Source of the DNA: Streptomyces durmitorensis | GTDB taxonomy: Bacteria; Actinomycetota; Actinomycetes; Streptomycetales; Streptomycetaceae | Assembly (NCBI RefSeq): GCF_023498005.1 | Contig: NZ_CP097289.1 | Coordinates: 6,696,001 to 6,760,000 of the forward strand | Length of the DNA: 64,000 bases | Direction: 5' to 3' | Part shown: positions 52,988-62,814 of the stretch, piece after piece | Numbering within the stretch: position 1 is the stretch's first letter | Layout: each line of letters begins with the position of its first letter | Notes under the pieces: generated by a model | Told to the model about the DNA's origin: nothing | Seen by the model: the letters and a program-made list of their open reading frames with translations, nothing else | The model's database searches: none | Translations under genes and position numbers: made by a program

Positions 52988-53191
52988 CTACGACGTGCGG
53001 GTTGTCATCGCCTCTTCGAGCACGCGCAGCGCCTCTGCCCGGTCCTTGGCGCGACGCCGGTCGTCGAGCACTGACGTCCAGGCGTTGCGGCGAGCGGTGC
53101 GCTGGCCGCTGCTCATGAGAAGCGACTCGACGACGCGCAGCGCGTCGGTGACGGACGGGATGGCGGTGGCGCGAACGGGCGCGGCCTGCAT
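52988..53191 (-). CDS. Small conserved helical protein
   Basis: The 67-residue product, MQAAPVRATAIPSVTDALRV and on to LRVLEEAMTTRTS, is helical and charged. It sits between DUF4191 and lipA, where a small gene like this is common in Streptomyces. GGAGGG lies upstream of the ATG at 53191 (minus strand). No function known. Confidence 0.7.
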   Translation of the reverse strand: MQAAPVRATAIPSVTDALRVVESLLMSSGQRTARRNAWTSVLDDRRRAKDRAEALRVLEEAMTTRTS

Positions 53192-53321
53192 GGTGGGGCC
53201 CTCCTGAGCGGCTATGGGTAGGGCTGTACGTGGGGTAATTCCAGGGTCACTGATTGGTGTTACCAGGGCGTGACCGACCGGTCAAACACGGATGAAGCCT
53301 TGACGCCGCACCCCGAAACAT

Positions 53322-53373
53322 TGACGCGGCCCGTACGGTCCCCTCACCTGCGGGGACCGTACGGGCCGCGTCA
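53322..53373. terminator. Hairpin terminator of lipA
   Basis: Perfect 22-base arms at 53322-53343 and 53352-53373 (TGACGCGGCCCGTACGGTCC onward) with loop TCACCTGC lie about 95 bases past the lipA stop. Confidence 0.85.
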
Positions 53374-53467
53374 TCTCGGCCACTACCGGCCAGTAGTCAC
53401 TTGTGCGCCGATTCACACAGTCGGGCTCTCGCCCGAAGCGCGAGCGCCGTCGGGCTCTCGCCCGCGA

Positions 53468-54433
53468 TCACACCGCCTGCGAGGCGACGTACGCCCCACG
53501 CTTCTCGACCGCCATCTGGAAGAGGCGCCCGGCGCGGTACGAGGAGCGGACCAGCGGTCCCGACATGACGCCGGAGAAACCGATCTCCTCGGCCTCCTCC
53601 TTCAGCTCCACGAACTCCTGCGGCTTGGCCCAGCGCTCCACGGGGTGGTGCCGCGGCGTCGGACGCAGGTACTGCGTGATCGTGATGAGCTCGCAGCCCG
53701 CGTCGTGCAGCGCGTGCAGCGCCTCGCTGATCTCCTCGCGCTCCTCGCCCATGCCGAGGATGAGGTTCGACTTGGTGACCAGACCGGCCTCGCGGGCGCG
53801 GGTGATGACCTCGAGCGAGCGCTCGAAGCGGAAGCCGGGGCGGATCCGCTTGAAGATGCGCGGCACCGTCTCCACGTTGTGCCCGAGGACCTCGGGGCGC
53901 GAGGAGAAGACCTCGGCCAGCTGGTCGGGGTCCGCGTTGAAGTCGGGGATGAGGAGCTCGACCTTGGTCTGGCCCTCGGCGCGGTCCGCCGTCATCGCGT
54001 GGATCTGGCGCACGGTCTCCGCGTACAGCCAGGCGCCGCCGTCGTCCAGGTCGTCGCGGGCTACGCCGGTGATCGTGGCGTAGTTCAGGTCCATCGTGAC
54101 GACGGACTCGCCCACGCGGCGGGGCTCGTCGCGGTCGAGTGCCTGCGGCTTGCCCGTGTCGATCTGGCAGAAGTCGCAGCGCCGGGTGCACTGGTCACCG
54201 CCGATGAGGAAGGTGGCCTCGCGGTCTTCCCAGCACTCGTAGATGTTGGGACAGCCCGCCTCCTGGCAGACCGTGTGCAGGCCCTCGCTCTTCACGAGGT
54301 TCTGCATCTTCGTGTACTCGGGGCCCATTTTCGCCCGGGTCTTGATCCACTCGGGCTTGCGCTCGATGGGGGTCTGGGCGTTCCGGACCTCCAGGCGCAG
54401 CATCTTGCGTCCGTCGGGTGCGACTGCGGACAC
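53468..54433 (-). CDS. lipA: Lipoyl synthase
   Basis: The 321-residue product starts at GTG 54433 with GGGAG six bases upstream. It has two iron-sulfur cysteine sets: [12 protein letters not shown] (auxiliary cluster) and CTRRCDFCQ (radical-SAM cluster). The core reads [28 protein letters not shown]-type neighbours, [20 protein letters not shown] and RTAHDGC-like segments. It inserts sulfur at C6 and C8 of the octanoyl group on lipoyl domains. It follows lipB with about 136 bp between. An in-frame ATG at 54469 would add twelve residues. Confidence 0.97.
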   Translation of the reverse strand: MSAVAPDGRKMLRLEVRNAQTPIERKPEWIKTRAKMGPEYTKMQNLVKSEGLHTVCQEAGCPNIYECWEDREATFLIGGDQCTRRCDFCQIDTGKPQALDRDEPRRVGESVVTMDLNYATITGVARDDLDDGGAWLYAETVRQIHAMTADRAEGQTKVELLIPDFNADPDQLAEVFSSRPEVLGHNVETVPRIFKRIRPGFRFERSLEVITRAREAGLVTKSNLILGMGEEREEISEALHALHDAGCELITITQYLRPTPRHHPVERWAKPQEFVELKEEAEEIGFSGVMSGPLVRSSYRAGRLFQMAVEKRGAYVASQAV

Positions 54434-54569
54434 ATCGGCTCCCTGTAGCTTCGATTCTTCGGCGCACACCAGGGTACGCCCGTGATGTCGTTGGGCTTAC
54501 GTTCGGCCAACCTCTGGCCGACGGGGTGCATTCCCACACGGCCCCGACGGCCCCGGCAGCCCGAGCTGT

Positions 54570-55406
54570 CTAGGCGGTCGCCTTCTCGGTTTCCGGGTTC
54601 TCAACCGTCGTCCCGACGGGCTTCTCGACGGTGCGCGGCTTGAGCTCCGCGCCCTCCAGGACCTCCCGCAGATGCTTCTCGGCGACGGGCAGGACGTCGG
54701 CGATCGTGACCTCGCGGCCCAGTTCGTACGAGAGCGACGTCACGCCGGCGTCGCGGATGCCGCACGGGATGATCTTGTCGAACCAGGTGTTGTCCGGATT
54801 CACGTTCAGGGCGAAGCCGTGCATCGTCACGCCCTTGGCGACGCGGATGCCGATGGCCGCGATCTTGCGGTCCTCCCGGCGCTGGCCCGCGTTGGACGGG
54901 GCGTACTCCGGGCCGTTGAACCGGGCGTCGAACTCGTCGTCCTGCGTCCGTGGATCGAAGTCCAGGGTCAGCCCGCCGAGCGCCGGACGCCGCTCCACCG
55001 GGTCGCCAAGGACCCATACGCCGCTGCGGCCCTCGACCCGGCTCGTCTCCAGGCCAAACTCCGCACACGTACGGATAAGTGCCTCTTCCAGGCGGCGCAC
55101 ATGTGCTACGACGTCCACCGGGCGCGGCAGCTTCTGGATCGGGTACCCCACGAGCTGTCCGGGGCCGTGCCAGGTGATCTTGCCGCCGCGGTCCACGTCG
55201 ACGACGGGGGTGCCGTCAAGGGGGCGCTCGCTGTCCTGGGTGCGGCGGCCCGCGGTGTAGACCGGCGGGTGCTCGAGCAGCAGACAGGTGTCCGGGAGCT
55301 CGTCGGCGAACCGGGCGGCGTGCACGCGGCGCTGCTCGTCCCAGGCCTCCTGGTACTCGACCGAATCCGGGCCGAAGCCCAGACGGACGAACTGAAACTC
55401 ACTCAC
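54570..55406 (-). CDS. lipB: Octanoyltransferase
   Basis: The 278-residue product starts at GTG 55406 with GGGAGG ten bases upstream. It has [34 protein letters not shown] with the substrate loop, the [10 protein letters not shown] and [20 protein letters not shown] segments, and [20 protein letters not shown] with the catalytic Cys. It moves octanoate from acyl carrier protein to lipoyl domains, the step before LipA. The C-terminal extension [18 protein letters not shown] is extra. Confidence 0.97.
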   Translation of the reverse strand: MSEFQFVRLGFGPDSVEYQEAWDEQRRVHAARFADELPDTCLLLEHPPVYTAGRRTQDSERPLDGTPVVDVDRGGKITWHGPGQLVGYPIQKLPRPVDVVAHVRRLEEALIRTCAEFGLETSRVEGRSGVWVLGDPVERRPALGGLTLDFDPRTQDDEFDARFNGPEYAPSNAGQRREDRKIAAIGIRVAKGVTMHGFALNVNPDNTWFDKIIPCGIRDAGVTSLSYELGREVTIADVLPVAEKHLREVLEGAELKPRTVEKPVGTTVENPETEKATA

Positions 55407-55626
55407 GGCAAGTGCCTCCCTAGAACCTGCACCGTGCACATATCGCGCCCCCAGCCACTGTACGGGCCGCGGATTCTCGTCAGTCGTCCGGTCAATCCTC
55501 ACACGATCGGATGAATGCGGGTCGAAGGCCGCGTCGAGGGCGGTGGGGGCCGCTACATTCACGCCGTTCACAGAGCCATAAGGGCTGCTCAAGGCAACGC
55601 CCGAAAGGCAGGAGACCGCACAGCTG

Positions 55627-57072
55627 ATGACGGAACGACCTCCGCAGCGCACCCCCAACCGCCAGCTAGCCTCGCTCATCTCAGAAGCCGGGTTCTCCAA
55701 TGCGGGGCTCGCGCGCCGCGTCGATCAGCTGGGCCTCGAGCACGGTCTCGATCTGCGGTACGACAAGACATCCGTGACCCGCTGGCTGCGCGGGCAGCAG
55801 CCGCGCGGCACCACCCCCGCCCTCATCGCCGAGGTCTTCACCCGGCGGTTAGGGCGCCGCCTCTCCGCGCAGGATCTCGGGCTCGACGCGTGCGCGCCGG
55901 TGTACGCCGGGCTCGAGTTCGCGGCGAGCCCCGAAGAGGCGATCGACATCGTCGGCGGGCTCTGGCGCAAGGACTCCGGAAGCCATGCCGAACTGCGGAA
56001 GATCGCGTTCACCCCGGCAGGACTCGTCGTCCCCAGCAGGGACTGGCTGATCGGCCGCGCGGACGACCGCGTGGGCCGCGGTGACCTCGGGCCGAGCACC
56101 GGCCGCGTGCCCACGCAGGGCCGTCCGGCCATACCGCGCCAGCGCAAGGAGCCGGAGCGGGGCGTCGGGGCGAAGGTGACCAGCGGCGACATCTCGGCCC
56201 TGCGCTCCGTCGGCGAGCTCTTCCGCGCGCTCGACCACGCGTACGGCGGCGGGCACGCCCGGCAGGCCCTGGTGCGCTATCTGGAGCACGAGGCCGAGCC
56301 GATGCTGCGCGGCTCGTACGGCGAGCAGGCCGGGCGGCGGCTCTTCGCGGCCGCCGCCGACCTCACCCGGCTCGCGGGCTGGACGTCGTACGACATCGCG
56401 GCGCACGGTCTCGCCCAGCGCTACTACGTCCAGGCGCTGCGGCTCTCGCAGGCGGCGGGCGACCGTGCGTACGGCTCGTACGTCCTGGTCACGATGAGCC
56501 GCCAGGCCGTCTACCTCGGGCACGGCAGAGAGGCGGTGCAGCTGGCGCGGGTGGCCCAGCAGGGCGTCGGCTCCTCCGCGCCGCCCGTCGTGCAGGCCCT
56601 GCTGCACGCGGTCGAGGCGCGCGGGCACGGCGTGCTCGGCGAGGTGCGGGCGTGCACGGCGTCGATGGTGCGCGCCGAGCGCGCCCTGGAGACCGCGCGG
56701 CCCGGCGACGAAGTCCCCTACTGGGCGCGCTTCTTCGACGAGGCGCAGCTCGCGGACGAGTTCGGGCACTGCCACCGGGACCTCCAGCAGTACCGCGTGG
56801 CCGCTCAGCACGCGGAGCGCTCGCTCCAGCTGCGCGCCCCCGGGTACGCCCGCAGCCGCCTGTTCTGCCGGGTGGTGCTCGCCTCGTCGCGGCTTGGCCT
56901 CGGCGAGCTGGAGCAGGCCTGCCAGCTGGGCGCGGAGGCGGCGCAGGCGGCGGGTGAGATGCGCTCGGTGCGAGCGGTGGAGTACGTACGCGACTTCGAG
57001 CGGCGGCTCGAGCCGTACCGCGACGCGGCGGCGGTGCGCGGCTACCGCGACCGGGTGGCGGCGCTGGGCTGA
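55627..57072 (+). CDS. HTH-TPR regulator
   Basis: The 481-residue product has an N-terminal region with [15 protein letters not shown] and [16 protein letters not shown] (about residues 20-65), a helix-turn-helix of the XRE kind. It is followed by a linker and TPR-like helices from about 190 to 470 ([60 protein letters not shown]). This architecture occurs in Streptomyces regulators of development and antibiotic production such as NsdA. The specific role is unknown. It is divergent from lipB across 220 bp. Confidence 0.87.
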   Translation: MTERPPQRTPNRQLASLISEAGFSNAGLARRVDQLGLEHGLDLRYDKTSVTRWLRGQQPRGTTPALIAEVFTRRLGRRLSAQDLGLDACAPVYAGLEFAASPEEAIDIVGGLWRKDSGSHAELRKIAFTPAGLVVPSRDWLIGRADDRVGRGDLGPSTGRVPTQGRPAIPRQRKEPERGVGAKVTSGDISALRSVGELFRALDHAYGGGHARQALVRYLEHEAEPMLRGSYGEQAGRRLFAAAADLTRLAGWTSYDIAAHGLAQRYYVQALRLSQAAGDRAYGSYVLVTMSRQAVYLGHGREAVQLARVAQQGVGSSAPPVVQALLHAVEARGHGVLGEVRACTASMVRAERALETARPGDEVPYWARFFDEAQLADEFGHCHRDLQQYRVAAQHAERSLQLRAPGYARSRLFCRVVLASSRLGLGELEQACQLGAEAAQAAGEMRSVRAVEYVRDFERRLEPYRDAAAVRGYRDRVAALG

Positions 57073-57096
57073 GTGTCCATACCGGACTGATGTGCG

Positions 57097-57134
57097 AGGT
57101 AAGGGGCGGGCCTGCGCAGGCCCGCCCCTTACCT
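57097..57134. terminator. Palindromic terminator
   Basis: A perfect 38-bp palindrome with arms AGGTAAGGGGCGGGCCTGC and inverse lies between the convergent regulator and hexosaminidase genes. Confidence 0.85.
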
Positions 57135-57150
57135 GTGTGCTCCACGCGGG

Positions 57151-59364
57151 TCAGCGCAGGCGCTCGACCTCGTCGGGGGACAACGCCTCGTCCCACGTGG
57201 TGAGTTCGTCGAGGTCGCCCCGCAGGCTCGCCTTCTCCGTCCCGATGGACCGCAGCGGCAGGGGGATCGACGCCGCGACGGACCCGACCCGCTCACCGTC
57301 GGCGTACAAGGTGGTGTGCCCCGGGGTCGTCACCCACGTCAGCCGCGTCCAGCGGTCAAGGGGCAGCGTGAAGTCGAAGCTGTGGTCGGCCTCGCCGTAC
57401 CGCGTGAAGCCGACCTTCCCGGTGCCGTGCTGCATCAGCTTCAGCGCGCCAGCCCTGGAGCTGAGCAGCACCTGGTCCCCGGTCCTTGCCGTCGGACGGA
57501 CCTGCACCGACACGGTCCACGGCTCGGCGACGTCGAGACCGCCGAAGCCCACGCCGTCCCGGTCGGAGTCGAAGCGCCAGGCCTGGCCGCGCACGCCTGC
57601 CACCGGGGTGGGGTTGTTGATGATGTACGAGGTGCCGGGCAGGGCGCCCGCCACGTCCTCGGCGATGATCGTGTTGCCGGGACTGCCCGCGTACGTCCAG
57701 CCGCTGGGGTACGAGGCGTCGTCGAACGTCCAGTGGTGGCTCGGCCGGCCCTCCACCCGTGGCGGCACCGGCGCGGGCGTCGTGCCCGGCGGGTCACCGA
57801 TGCGGGCGGCGCGGGCCCTGAAGTCGGCGAGCGTGTCCGGCGTCGTGGACTTGTTCCAGGTGCGGTCGGCGAGGATCGCGCGGGCGCCCGCCATGCTCTT
57901 CTCGAAATAGCCGTCGTCGGCCCAGAAGTTGTAGTCGGCCCAGTTGGTGACGCCGGAGCCGAGCATGTCCGGGTCGGAGTTCGGCGCCCAGCTGTCGTAC
58001 ATCCAGGGCTCGTCCGGATACAGGTGGTGGTAGTTGTTCGGGGTGTCGTAGAACGGGCCGATGGCGATCTCGTCGTGCCCCGGGATCTCCGGCTCGGCGC
58101 CCGTGCCCTCCCAGGTGAGGAAGACGACGGGGGCGTGGACCTTCTGCTGGGGCGCGGCCAGGTGCTCGGAGCCGTTGTAGACCGCCGTGCGCTTGCCGTG
58201 CGAAGTGACCACGTCGTCCAGGGTGTTGATGTAGCGGTTGAGCAGGTCGCCGAGCGTGGACACGTCGGGCGCGCTCGCCAGATGGTTCTTCACCCGCGGG
58301 CACTCGGCCAGCTGACCGGGGACCTCCTCCGCGCCGATCGAGAACAGCGGTGCGTCGAACCAGCCCGCGAACTCGTCGACGATCTCCTTCGACTTCGCGA
58401 TCGCCTTGTCGCTGGTCATGTCGATGATCCAGTCGGGCGTGAGGTGCGAGTGCGTGTGCGCGCCCGTGCAGGCGTCGGCGCCCGATCCGAAGCCGATGCC
58501 GAAGGCCTCGCTGATCACGGTGGCGTGGCCGGGGAGTTCGAGGCCGGGCATCAGCTGGACGTGATGGCGGGCCGCGAAGGTCTTCAGGCGCTCGATGTCG
58601 GCGCGGCTGTAGCTGTGGTCGGGGTCGGCGAGGCCCGGGAACTTCGGGCTGTGGAGGCGGAAGCCCTCGGACTCGGAGAGGTGCAGGAAGAGGGTGTTGA
58701 GCTTCTGGTCGCCCATCCTGCGGATCAGATTCTCCAGGTAGGAGATCTTCCAGTACTTGCGGCCCGCGTCGAGGTGCACCATGCGGATGGCCTGCGCGGG
58801 GCGGTCGGTGGAGCGGGCGCGGGGGACGGCGCGGTGGTCGTCGGCCGTGGAGCGCAGGAGCTGGAGGAGCGTGCGGGTGCCGTAGTAGAGGCCGTGGGTG
58901 GAGGCGGCCTCTACGCGGATGGGGCCCGCGCTGTCGAAGCGGTAGCCCTCGGCGCCGAGGTCCCCCTTGGCGGTGAGGCCGAGCGTGATGTCGCCGTCGG
59001 CGGGGCGGCCCTGGCTGGGGGCGATCCGGGGGGTGATGCCGGTGACCTGCTTGATCTCCGTACGGAGCTGGGTGGCGAGTTTGCGTACGGACTGGTGTGC
59101 GGGGCCCGGGAATTCACTGCGGCCCGAGGGGAGCGCGGTGGTGGATCCGGCGCGCGGGTCGATCAGGATGCGGGTGCGCTCGGTGAGTCGCGTGCGGCCG
59201 TCGAGTGCGGTCCAGTCGGTGGGGCGGGGGACGACGGAGGGCGCTGCGGTCTCCGTGGCTGCTGTGTCATCTGTGTCATCTGTGGCGGCTGTGGCGGTCG
59301 GCAAAGATAGACCTCCTATGAATAGGCCGAGGATGAGCGATATCACCGGCATGGTGCGACGCAC
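57151..59364 (-). CDS. Secreted GH20 beta-N-acetylhexosaminidase
   Basis: From GTG 59364 (GGAGG five bases upstream) the product is 737 residues. A signal peptide (ISLILGLFIGGLSLPTATA) is followed by a GH20b domain, then the barrel with HLDAGRKYWKISYLENLIRR, NTLFLHLSESEGFRL, HHVQLMPGLELPGHATVISE and LFSIGAEEVPGQLAE. The catalytic pair is Glu-Glu (GAEE) where most GH20 enzymes have Asp-Glu (GDE or ADE). A C-terminal LamG-type beta-sandwich follows (about 560-737). It should cleave terminal beta-GlcNAc or GalNAc. Confidence 0.9.
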   Translation of the reverse strand: MRRTMPVISLILGLFIGGLSLPTATAATDDTDDTAATETAAPSVVPRPTDWTALDGRTRLTERTRILIDPRAGSTTALPSGRSEFPGPAHQSVRKLATQLRTEIKQVTGITPRIAPSQGRPADGDITLGLTAKGDLGAEGYRFDSAGPIRVEAASTHGLYYGTRTLLQLLRSTADDHRAVPRARSTDRPAQAIRMVHLDAGRKYWKISYLENLIRRMGDQKLNTLFLHLSESEGFRLHSPKFPGLADPDHSYSRADIERLKTFAARHHVQLMPGLELPGHATVISEAFGIGFGSGADACTGAHTHSHLTPDWIIDMTSDKAIAKSKEIVDEFAGWFDAPLFSIGAEEVPGQLAECPRVKNHLASAPDVSTLGDLLNRYINTLDDVVTSHGKRTAVYNGSEHLAAPQQKVHAPVVFLTWEGTGAEPEIPGHDEIAIGPFYDTPNNYHHLYPDEPWMYDSWAPNSDPDMLGSGVTNWADYNFWADDGYFEKSMAGARAILADRTWNKSTTPDTLADFRARAARIGDPPGTTPAPVPPRVEGRPSHHWTFDDASYPSGWTYAGSPGNTIIAEDVAGALPGTSYIINNPTPVAGVRGQAWRFDSDRDGVGFGGLDVAEPWTVSVQVRPTARTGDQVLLSSRAGALKLMQHGTGKVGFTRYGEADHSFDFTLPLDRWTRLTWVTTPGHTTLYADGERVGSVAASIPLPLRSIGTEKASLRGDLDELTTWDEALSPDEVERLR

Positions 59365-59487
59365 GTGAGCCTCCTGCGGCTTGGCGATCCGGAGGGGACC
59401 GTAGCCGTGGGGTACCCGTGTGGCAAGGGGAGTTGCAGGGGTGGGTGAGGTTCGGTGGGTCCTACGAAGTGGGCGTGCGGGAAGGCG

Positions 59488-59519
59488 GAAGCCCTCGCGT
59501 GGGGGCGCGAGGGCTTCCA
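59488..59519. terminator. Hairpin terminator
   Basis: Perfect 13-base arms GGAAGCCCTCGCG and CGCGAGGGCTTCC lie at 59488-59500 and 59507-59519, downstream of the FAD gene. Confidence 0.75.
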
Positions 59520-59570
59520 GGGGATGTGGCATATAGGTCGGATGGATCGGTCTGGTCAGGCGGCAGTGTC

Positions 59571-59605
59571 AGCCGGGGGCAGCCGGGGGCAGCCGGGGTC
59601 AGCCA
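59571..59605. repeat. Short 10-bp tandem repeat
   Basis: About three and a half copies of TCAGCCGGGG/GCAGCCGGGG lie just downstream of the FAD gene stop. No function is evident. Confidence 0.7.
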
Positions 59606-59610
59606 GGGCG

Positions 59611-60951
59611 TCAGGCCGCCATCGGTAACTGCCCCGTCCCGTGCGCGGGGTCCACGCCGAAGTCCGCGAGCGCGGCCCGCGCCGCGCGACGGCCCGAGTA
59701 CAGCGCGCCCTGCACCGTGCTGGTGTCCCGGTGGTCCCCGCACACGTAGAGCCCCGAGAGCAGCCGCACGGGGCGGCGCAGATCGTGCGGGGGCGGCATC
59801 GCGGGCACCGCCTCGCGGGTGTGGTGGACGGCGAGGGACTCCCACCGGGCGGTCGACGTGCCGTACAGCTCGGCGAGATGGGCGAGGACGGCGCGCTCGT
59901 CCGGCGGCGGGCCGAGGACCGTCGAGGAGATGAGCGCCCGGCCCGCGGGCGCGCGCGACGGGTCGACGTGGCTGATCACGGCCGTGTGCGCGACCGGCCC
60001 CGAACGGTCGGCGTCGAGCAGCAGGGCCGGTTCGGCGAGCGGCGGCTCGGGGGCCGCGTGGTGCAGGACCGTCACCTGGTGGAAGGGCGGCACGCGCAGG
60101 CCGGGCAGCAGCTCGGCGGCGGCGCGCGCGTCGGTGGCCAACAGGACGGCGCGGCAGCTCACTTCGCCGTGCTCCGCGGTCGTGACCGAGGTCGTGGAGA
60201 CGGCCGTGGCGCGTACGCCGGTGCGCACCGTGCCCGGTGGCAGTGCGGCCGAAAGGAGCTCGGGAAGCGCCTCGGCGCCGCCTTCCGGCAGACACAGACG
60301 GCCGCGCGCGAAGGAGTGCAGGGCGAGGTCGGCGCACCGGCTCGACGTCGTCAGGTCCGGGTCGCACAGGAGCGCCGAGAGCAGCGGGCGCAGGAAGCCG
60401 TTGACGGTGCGCGCGGGCAGGCCGCGGTCGAAGAGGGCTTGTGCCGCCGGGAGTTCGGGGCGGGCGAGGAGGCGCTGCGGGGGCGTCGCCGCGATCCTGG
60501 CGAGTGCCGCGCCGAGCCGGGCCTGGTCGAGCGCGCCGCCGAGGGGGGTGGTGCGGGGTGCGGTCCGAGCCGTGCGCGGACCCCGGGGGGCGCTTGCGAG
60601 GGCGCGCGCGGCGGTGAGTGCGCCCCTTGCGCGCCGGGGGCTCGTGGGCTCGACGGCGCGGTGGTGCCGACCGTCGCTGTGCATCAGGACACCGGGCACG
60701 AAGGGCCGCAGTACGAGGGCGTCGAGCCCCGGTGTGTGGCGCAGCTCGGGATACGAGGTGGTGAGCAGCTGCCCGATCCTGTCGAGCCGGAACCCGTCGA
60801 CCTTCTCCGTCGACATGCGCCCGCCGACGTAAGGGGCGGCTTCCAGGACGACGGTCGTTACACCGGCACTGGTCAGCTGGTGGGCGGCCGAGAGTCCCGC
60901 GACCCCCGCTCCCACGATGACGACATCCGCATGGTGCGCAGGCTCTAGCAC
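59611..60951 (-). CDS. FAD-dependent oxidoreductase (amine oxidase/desaturase-like)
   Basis: The 446-residue product starts MLEPAHHADVVIVGAGVAGL with the dinucleotide motif GxGxxG, and VVLEAAPYVGGRMSTEKVDG completes the FAD site. A C-terminal LLSGLYVCGDHRDTSTVQGA is typical of the amine oxidase/phytoene desaturase group. No carotenoid genes are near, so the substrate is open. Confidence 0.88.
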   Translation of the reverse strand: MLEPAHHADVVIVGAGVAGLSAAHQLTSAGVTTVVLEAAPYVGGRMSTEKVDGFRLDRIGQLLTTSYPELRHTPGLDALVLRPFVPGVLMHSDGRHHRAVEPTSPRRARGALTAARALASAPRGPRTARTAPRTTPLGGALDQARLGAALARIAATPPQRLLARPELPAAQALFDRGLPARTVNGFLRPLLSALLCDPDLTTSSRCADLALHSFARGRLCLPEGGAEALPELLSAALPPGTVRTGVRATAVSTTSVTTAEHGEVSCRAVLLATDARAAAELLPGLRVPPFHQVTVLHHAAPEPPLAEPALLLDADRSGPVAHTAVISHVDPSRAPAGRALISSTVLGPPPDERAVLAHLAELYGTSTARWESLAVHHTREAVPAMPPPHDLRRPVRLLSGLYVCGDHRDTSTVQGALYSGRRAARAALADFGVDPAHGTGQLPMAA

Positions 60952-61208
60952 GGGCCCCTCCCCGGGGTTGCGCGGCTGCTGGGGACGTCATGCCCTCAAC
61001 AGGGCTTCGGAATCACCGAGTTCCGCACGAGGGTAGGAGCCGAAACGCATCGAGGCAGTCGCGCATCGACCGAGCACGGTCGCACGCCGGTCGCACGGCG
61101 ATCGCAGACGCGAAGAAGGCGATCGGAAGGCGTCAGAGCAGATGTGTCGGGAGTGGTTTCGCGTTCACCGAAGCGCTGTTCACCGCGGTGCCGGCCGCCG
61201 CGTGCCGT
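60952..61208. other. Gap between the FAD and TIGR01777 genes
   Basis: No gene is seen. It should hold the promoter of the FAD gene. Three GTTCACCG-like copies lie near 61160-61210. Confidence 0.4.
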
Positions 61209-62144
61209 TCACCGCAGCGCGGCGCGGATCGACTCCTCGATGCCCGGGAACGCGAACGAGAAGCCCGACTCCAGGAGCCGGGTCGGCAGGACCCGCTGGC
61301 TGCCGAGCACGTCGCCGGACATCTCGCCGAGCACGACGCGCAGCGCGGGCCGCGGCGCCGTGAAGAGCGTGGGCCGGTGAAGCACCCGCCCCATCGCCGC
61401 CGTCACCTCACGGTTGGTGAGCGGATCGGGCGCCGTCAGGTTGACGGGACCCGACAGTGTCGGGGTGTCGAGCAGGTGCCGCAGCGCGGCCACCGCGTCG
61501 TGCAGCGAGATGTAGCTCCAGTACTGCCGGCCGTTGCCGAGGCGTCCGCCGAGCCCCGCCTTGAAGAGCGGGAACATCCGCGCCCAGGCGCCGCCCTCGC
61601 GCGCCACCACCAGGCCGTTGCGCGAGAAGACCGTGCGGATGCCCGCTTCGTGCGCCGCGGCCGCCGCACCCTCCCACTCCACGCACAGGGAAGGCAGGAA
61701 GCCCTCTCCGGCAGGCGCGCTCTCGTCCACCGCGCGCTGACCGGTCTCTCCGTAGTAGCCGATCGCGCTCGCGCTCAGGAAGACGCGCGGCGGCTCGTCC
61801 AGCGAGGCCGCGGCCTCGGCGAGCGCGGAGGTGCCGAGCACCCTGCTGTCACGGATCTCCTGCTTGTAGGCGGCCGTCCAGCGGCGGTCGCCGATCCCGG
61901 CCCCCGCCAGGTTGACGAGCGCGTCACAGCCCGCGAGCCCCGCCGTGTCGACGTAGCCCTCCTTGGGGTCCCATCGCACCTCGTCCTTCGTACGAGGTGC
62001 ACGGCGCACGAGCCGCACCACCTCGCGGCCGTCGTCGGCCAAGGCGCGGGTCAGGGCCGTCCCGATGAGGCCGGACGCGCCGGCCACGGCGATACGGGAC
62101 GGCCGCGAGGACGGGGCTGACTGCTCGGACTCGGTGGGCTCCAT
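61209..62144 (-). CDS. TIGR01777 family SDR epimerase
   Basis: The 311-residue product has RIAVAGASGLIGTALTRALA at residues 16-35 for nucleotide binding, KEGYVDTAGLAGCDALVNLA, and RVFLSASAIGYYGETGQRAV with the catalytic-type Tyr. A C-terminal DUF1731 tail has RVLHRPTLFTAPRPALRVVL and GEMSGDVLGSQRVLP. The group is often called cell-division inhibitor SulA-like, without real evidence. Substrate unknown. Confidence 0.9.
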   Translation of the reverse strand: MEPTESEQSAPSSRPSRIAVAGASGLIGTALTRALADDGREVVRLVRRAPRTKDEVRWDPKEGYVDTAGLAGCDALVNLAGAGIGDRRWTAAYKQEIRDSRVLGTSALAEAAASLDEPPRVFLSASAIGYYGETGQRAVDESAPAGEGFLPSLCVEWEGAAAAAHEAGIRTVFSRNGLVVAREGGAWARMFPLFKAGLGGRLGNGRQYWSYISLHDAVAALRHLLDTPTLSGPVNLTAPDPLTNREVTAAMGRVLHRPTLFTAPRPALRVVLGEMSGDVLGSQRVLPTRLLESGFSFAFPGIEESIRAALR

Positions 62145-62206
62145 GACGCCATCCTGCCCCGGAAACCCGCCGTGAGGCGCGTTGCGCCCGTCGTACAGTG
62201 ACGCGC

Positions 62207-62695
62207 ATGCCGGACACGCACATACGTACCGCTCTGCCGGACGACGAAGAAGCCCTGGGCCGCATCGACCGCGTCACCTGGTCCACCCTGCACGCGGTGC
62301 AGCCGGCTCCGCAGCTCCCGTACCCGCCGTTCTTCAGCGACCGCTTCGGCCCCCGCGACCACTTGGTCGCCGAGGTCGACGGCGTGGTGGTCGGCTACAT
62401 ACGGCTCGGTTTCCCCACCTCCCTCCTCGCCAACGCCCACGTGCGCCAGATCCTGGGCTTCGCCGTCGCGGACGAGGCACGCGGCAAGGGAGTGGGCCGC
62501 CTCCTCGTCAGGGCCGCGGTGGAGGAGGCCCGCCGCCAGGGCGCGCGGCGCGTCACGCTGCGGGTGCTCGGCCACAACACCCCCGCCCGGACGCTCTACG
62601 CCTCCGAGGGCTTCGTGGTCGAGGGGGTGCTGCCGGGTGAGTTCTTCCTCGACGGCGCGTACGTGGACGACGTGCTGATGGGGCGCGTGCTCTGA
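62207..62695 (+). CDS. GNAT-family acetyltransferase
   Basis: The 162-residue product starts at ATG 62207. TACAGT lies seven bases upstream, which suggests a leaderless transcript. It has IRTALPDDEEALGRI, LGFAVADEARGKGVGRLLVR with the acetyl-CoA loop RGKGVG, VLGHNTPARTLYASEGFVVE, and ends in FLDGAYVDDVLMGRVL. Probably protein or small-molecule acetylation; the target is unknown. GTG 62198 is another possible start. Confidence 0.9.
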   Translation: MPDTHIRTALPDDEEALGRIDRVTWSTLHAVQPAPQLPYPPFFSDRFGPRDHLVAEVDGVVVGYIRLGFPTSLLANAHVRQILGFAVADEARGKGVGRLLVRAAVEEARRQGARRVTLRVLGHNTPARTLYASEGFVVEGVLPGEFFLDGAYVDDVLMGRVL

Positions 62696-62814
62696 CCGCC
62701 CCGGGCCCGCGATGACCCCCGCCCGGGGTTCGGCACCCGACGGACCGGCCCGGCGTGCGGTGGGCACGCGCGCGTAGGAGCGTGGGAAGGCCGACCGGAG
62801 GGAGGAGCGAACCG

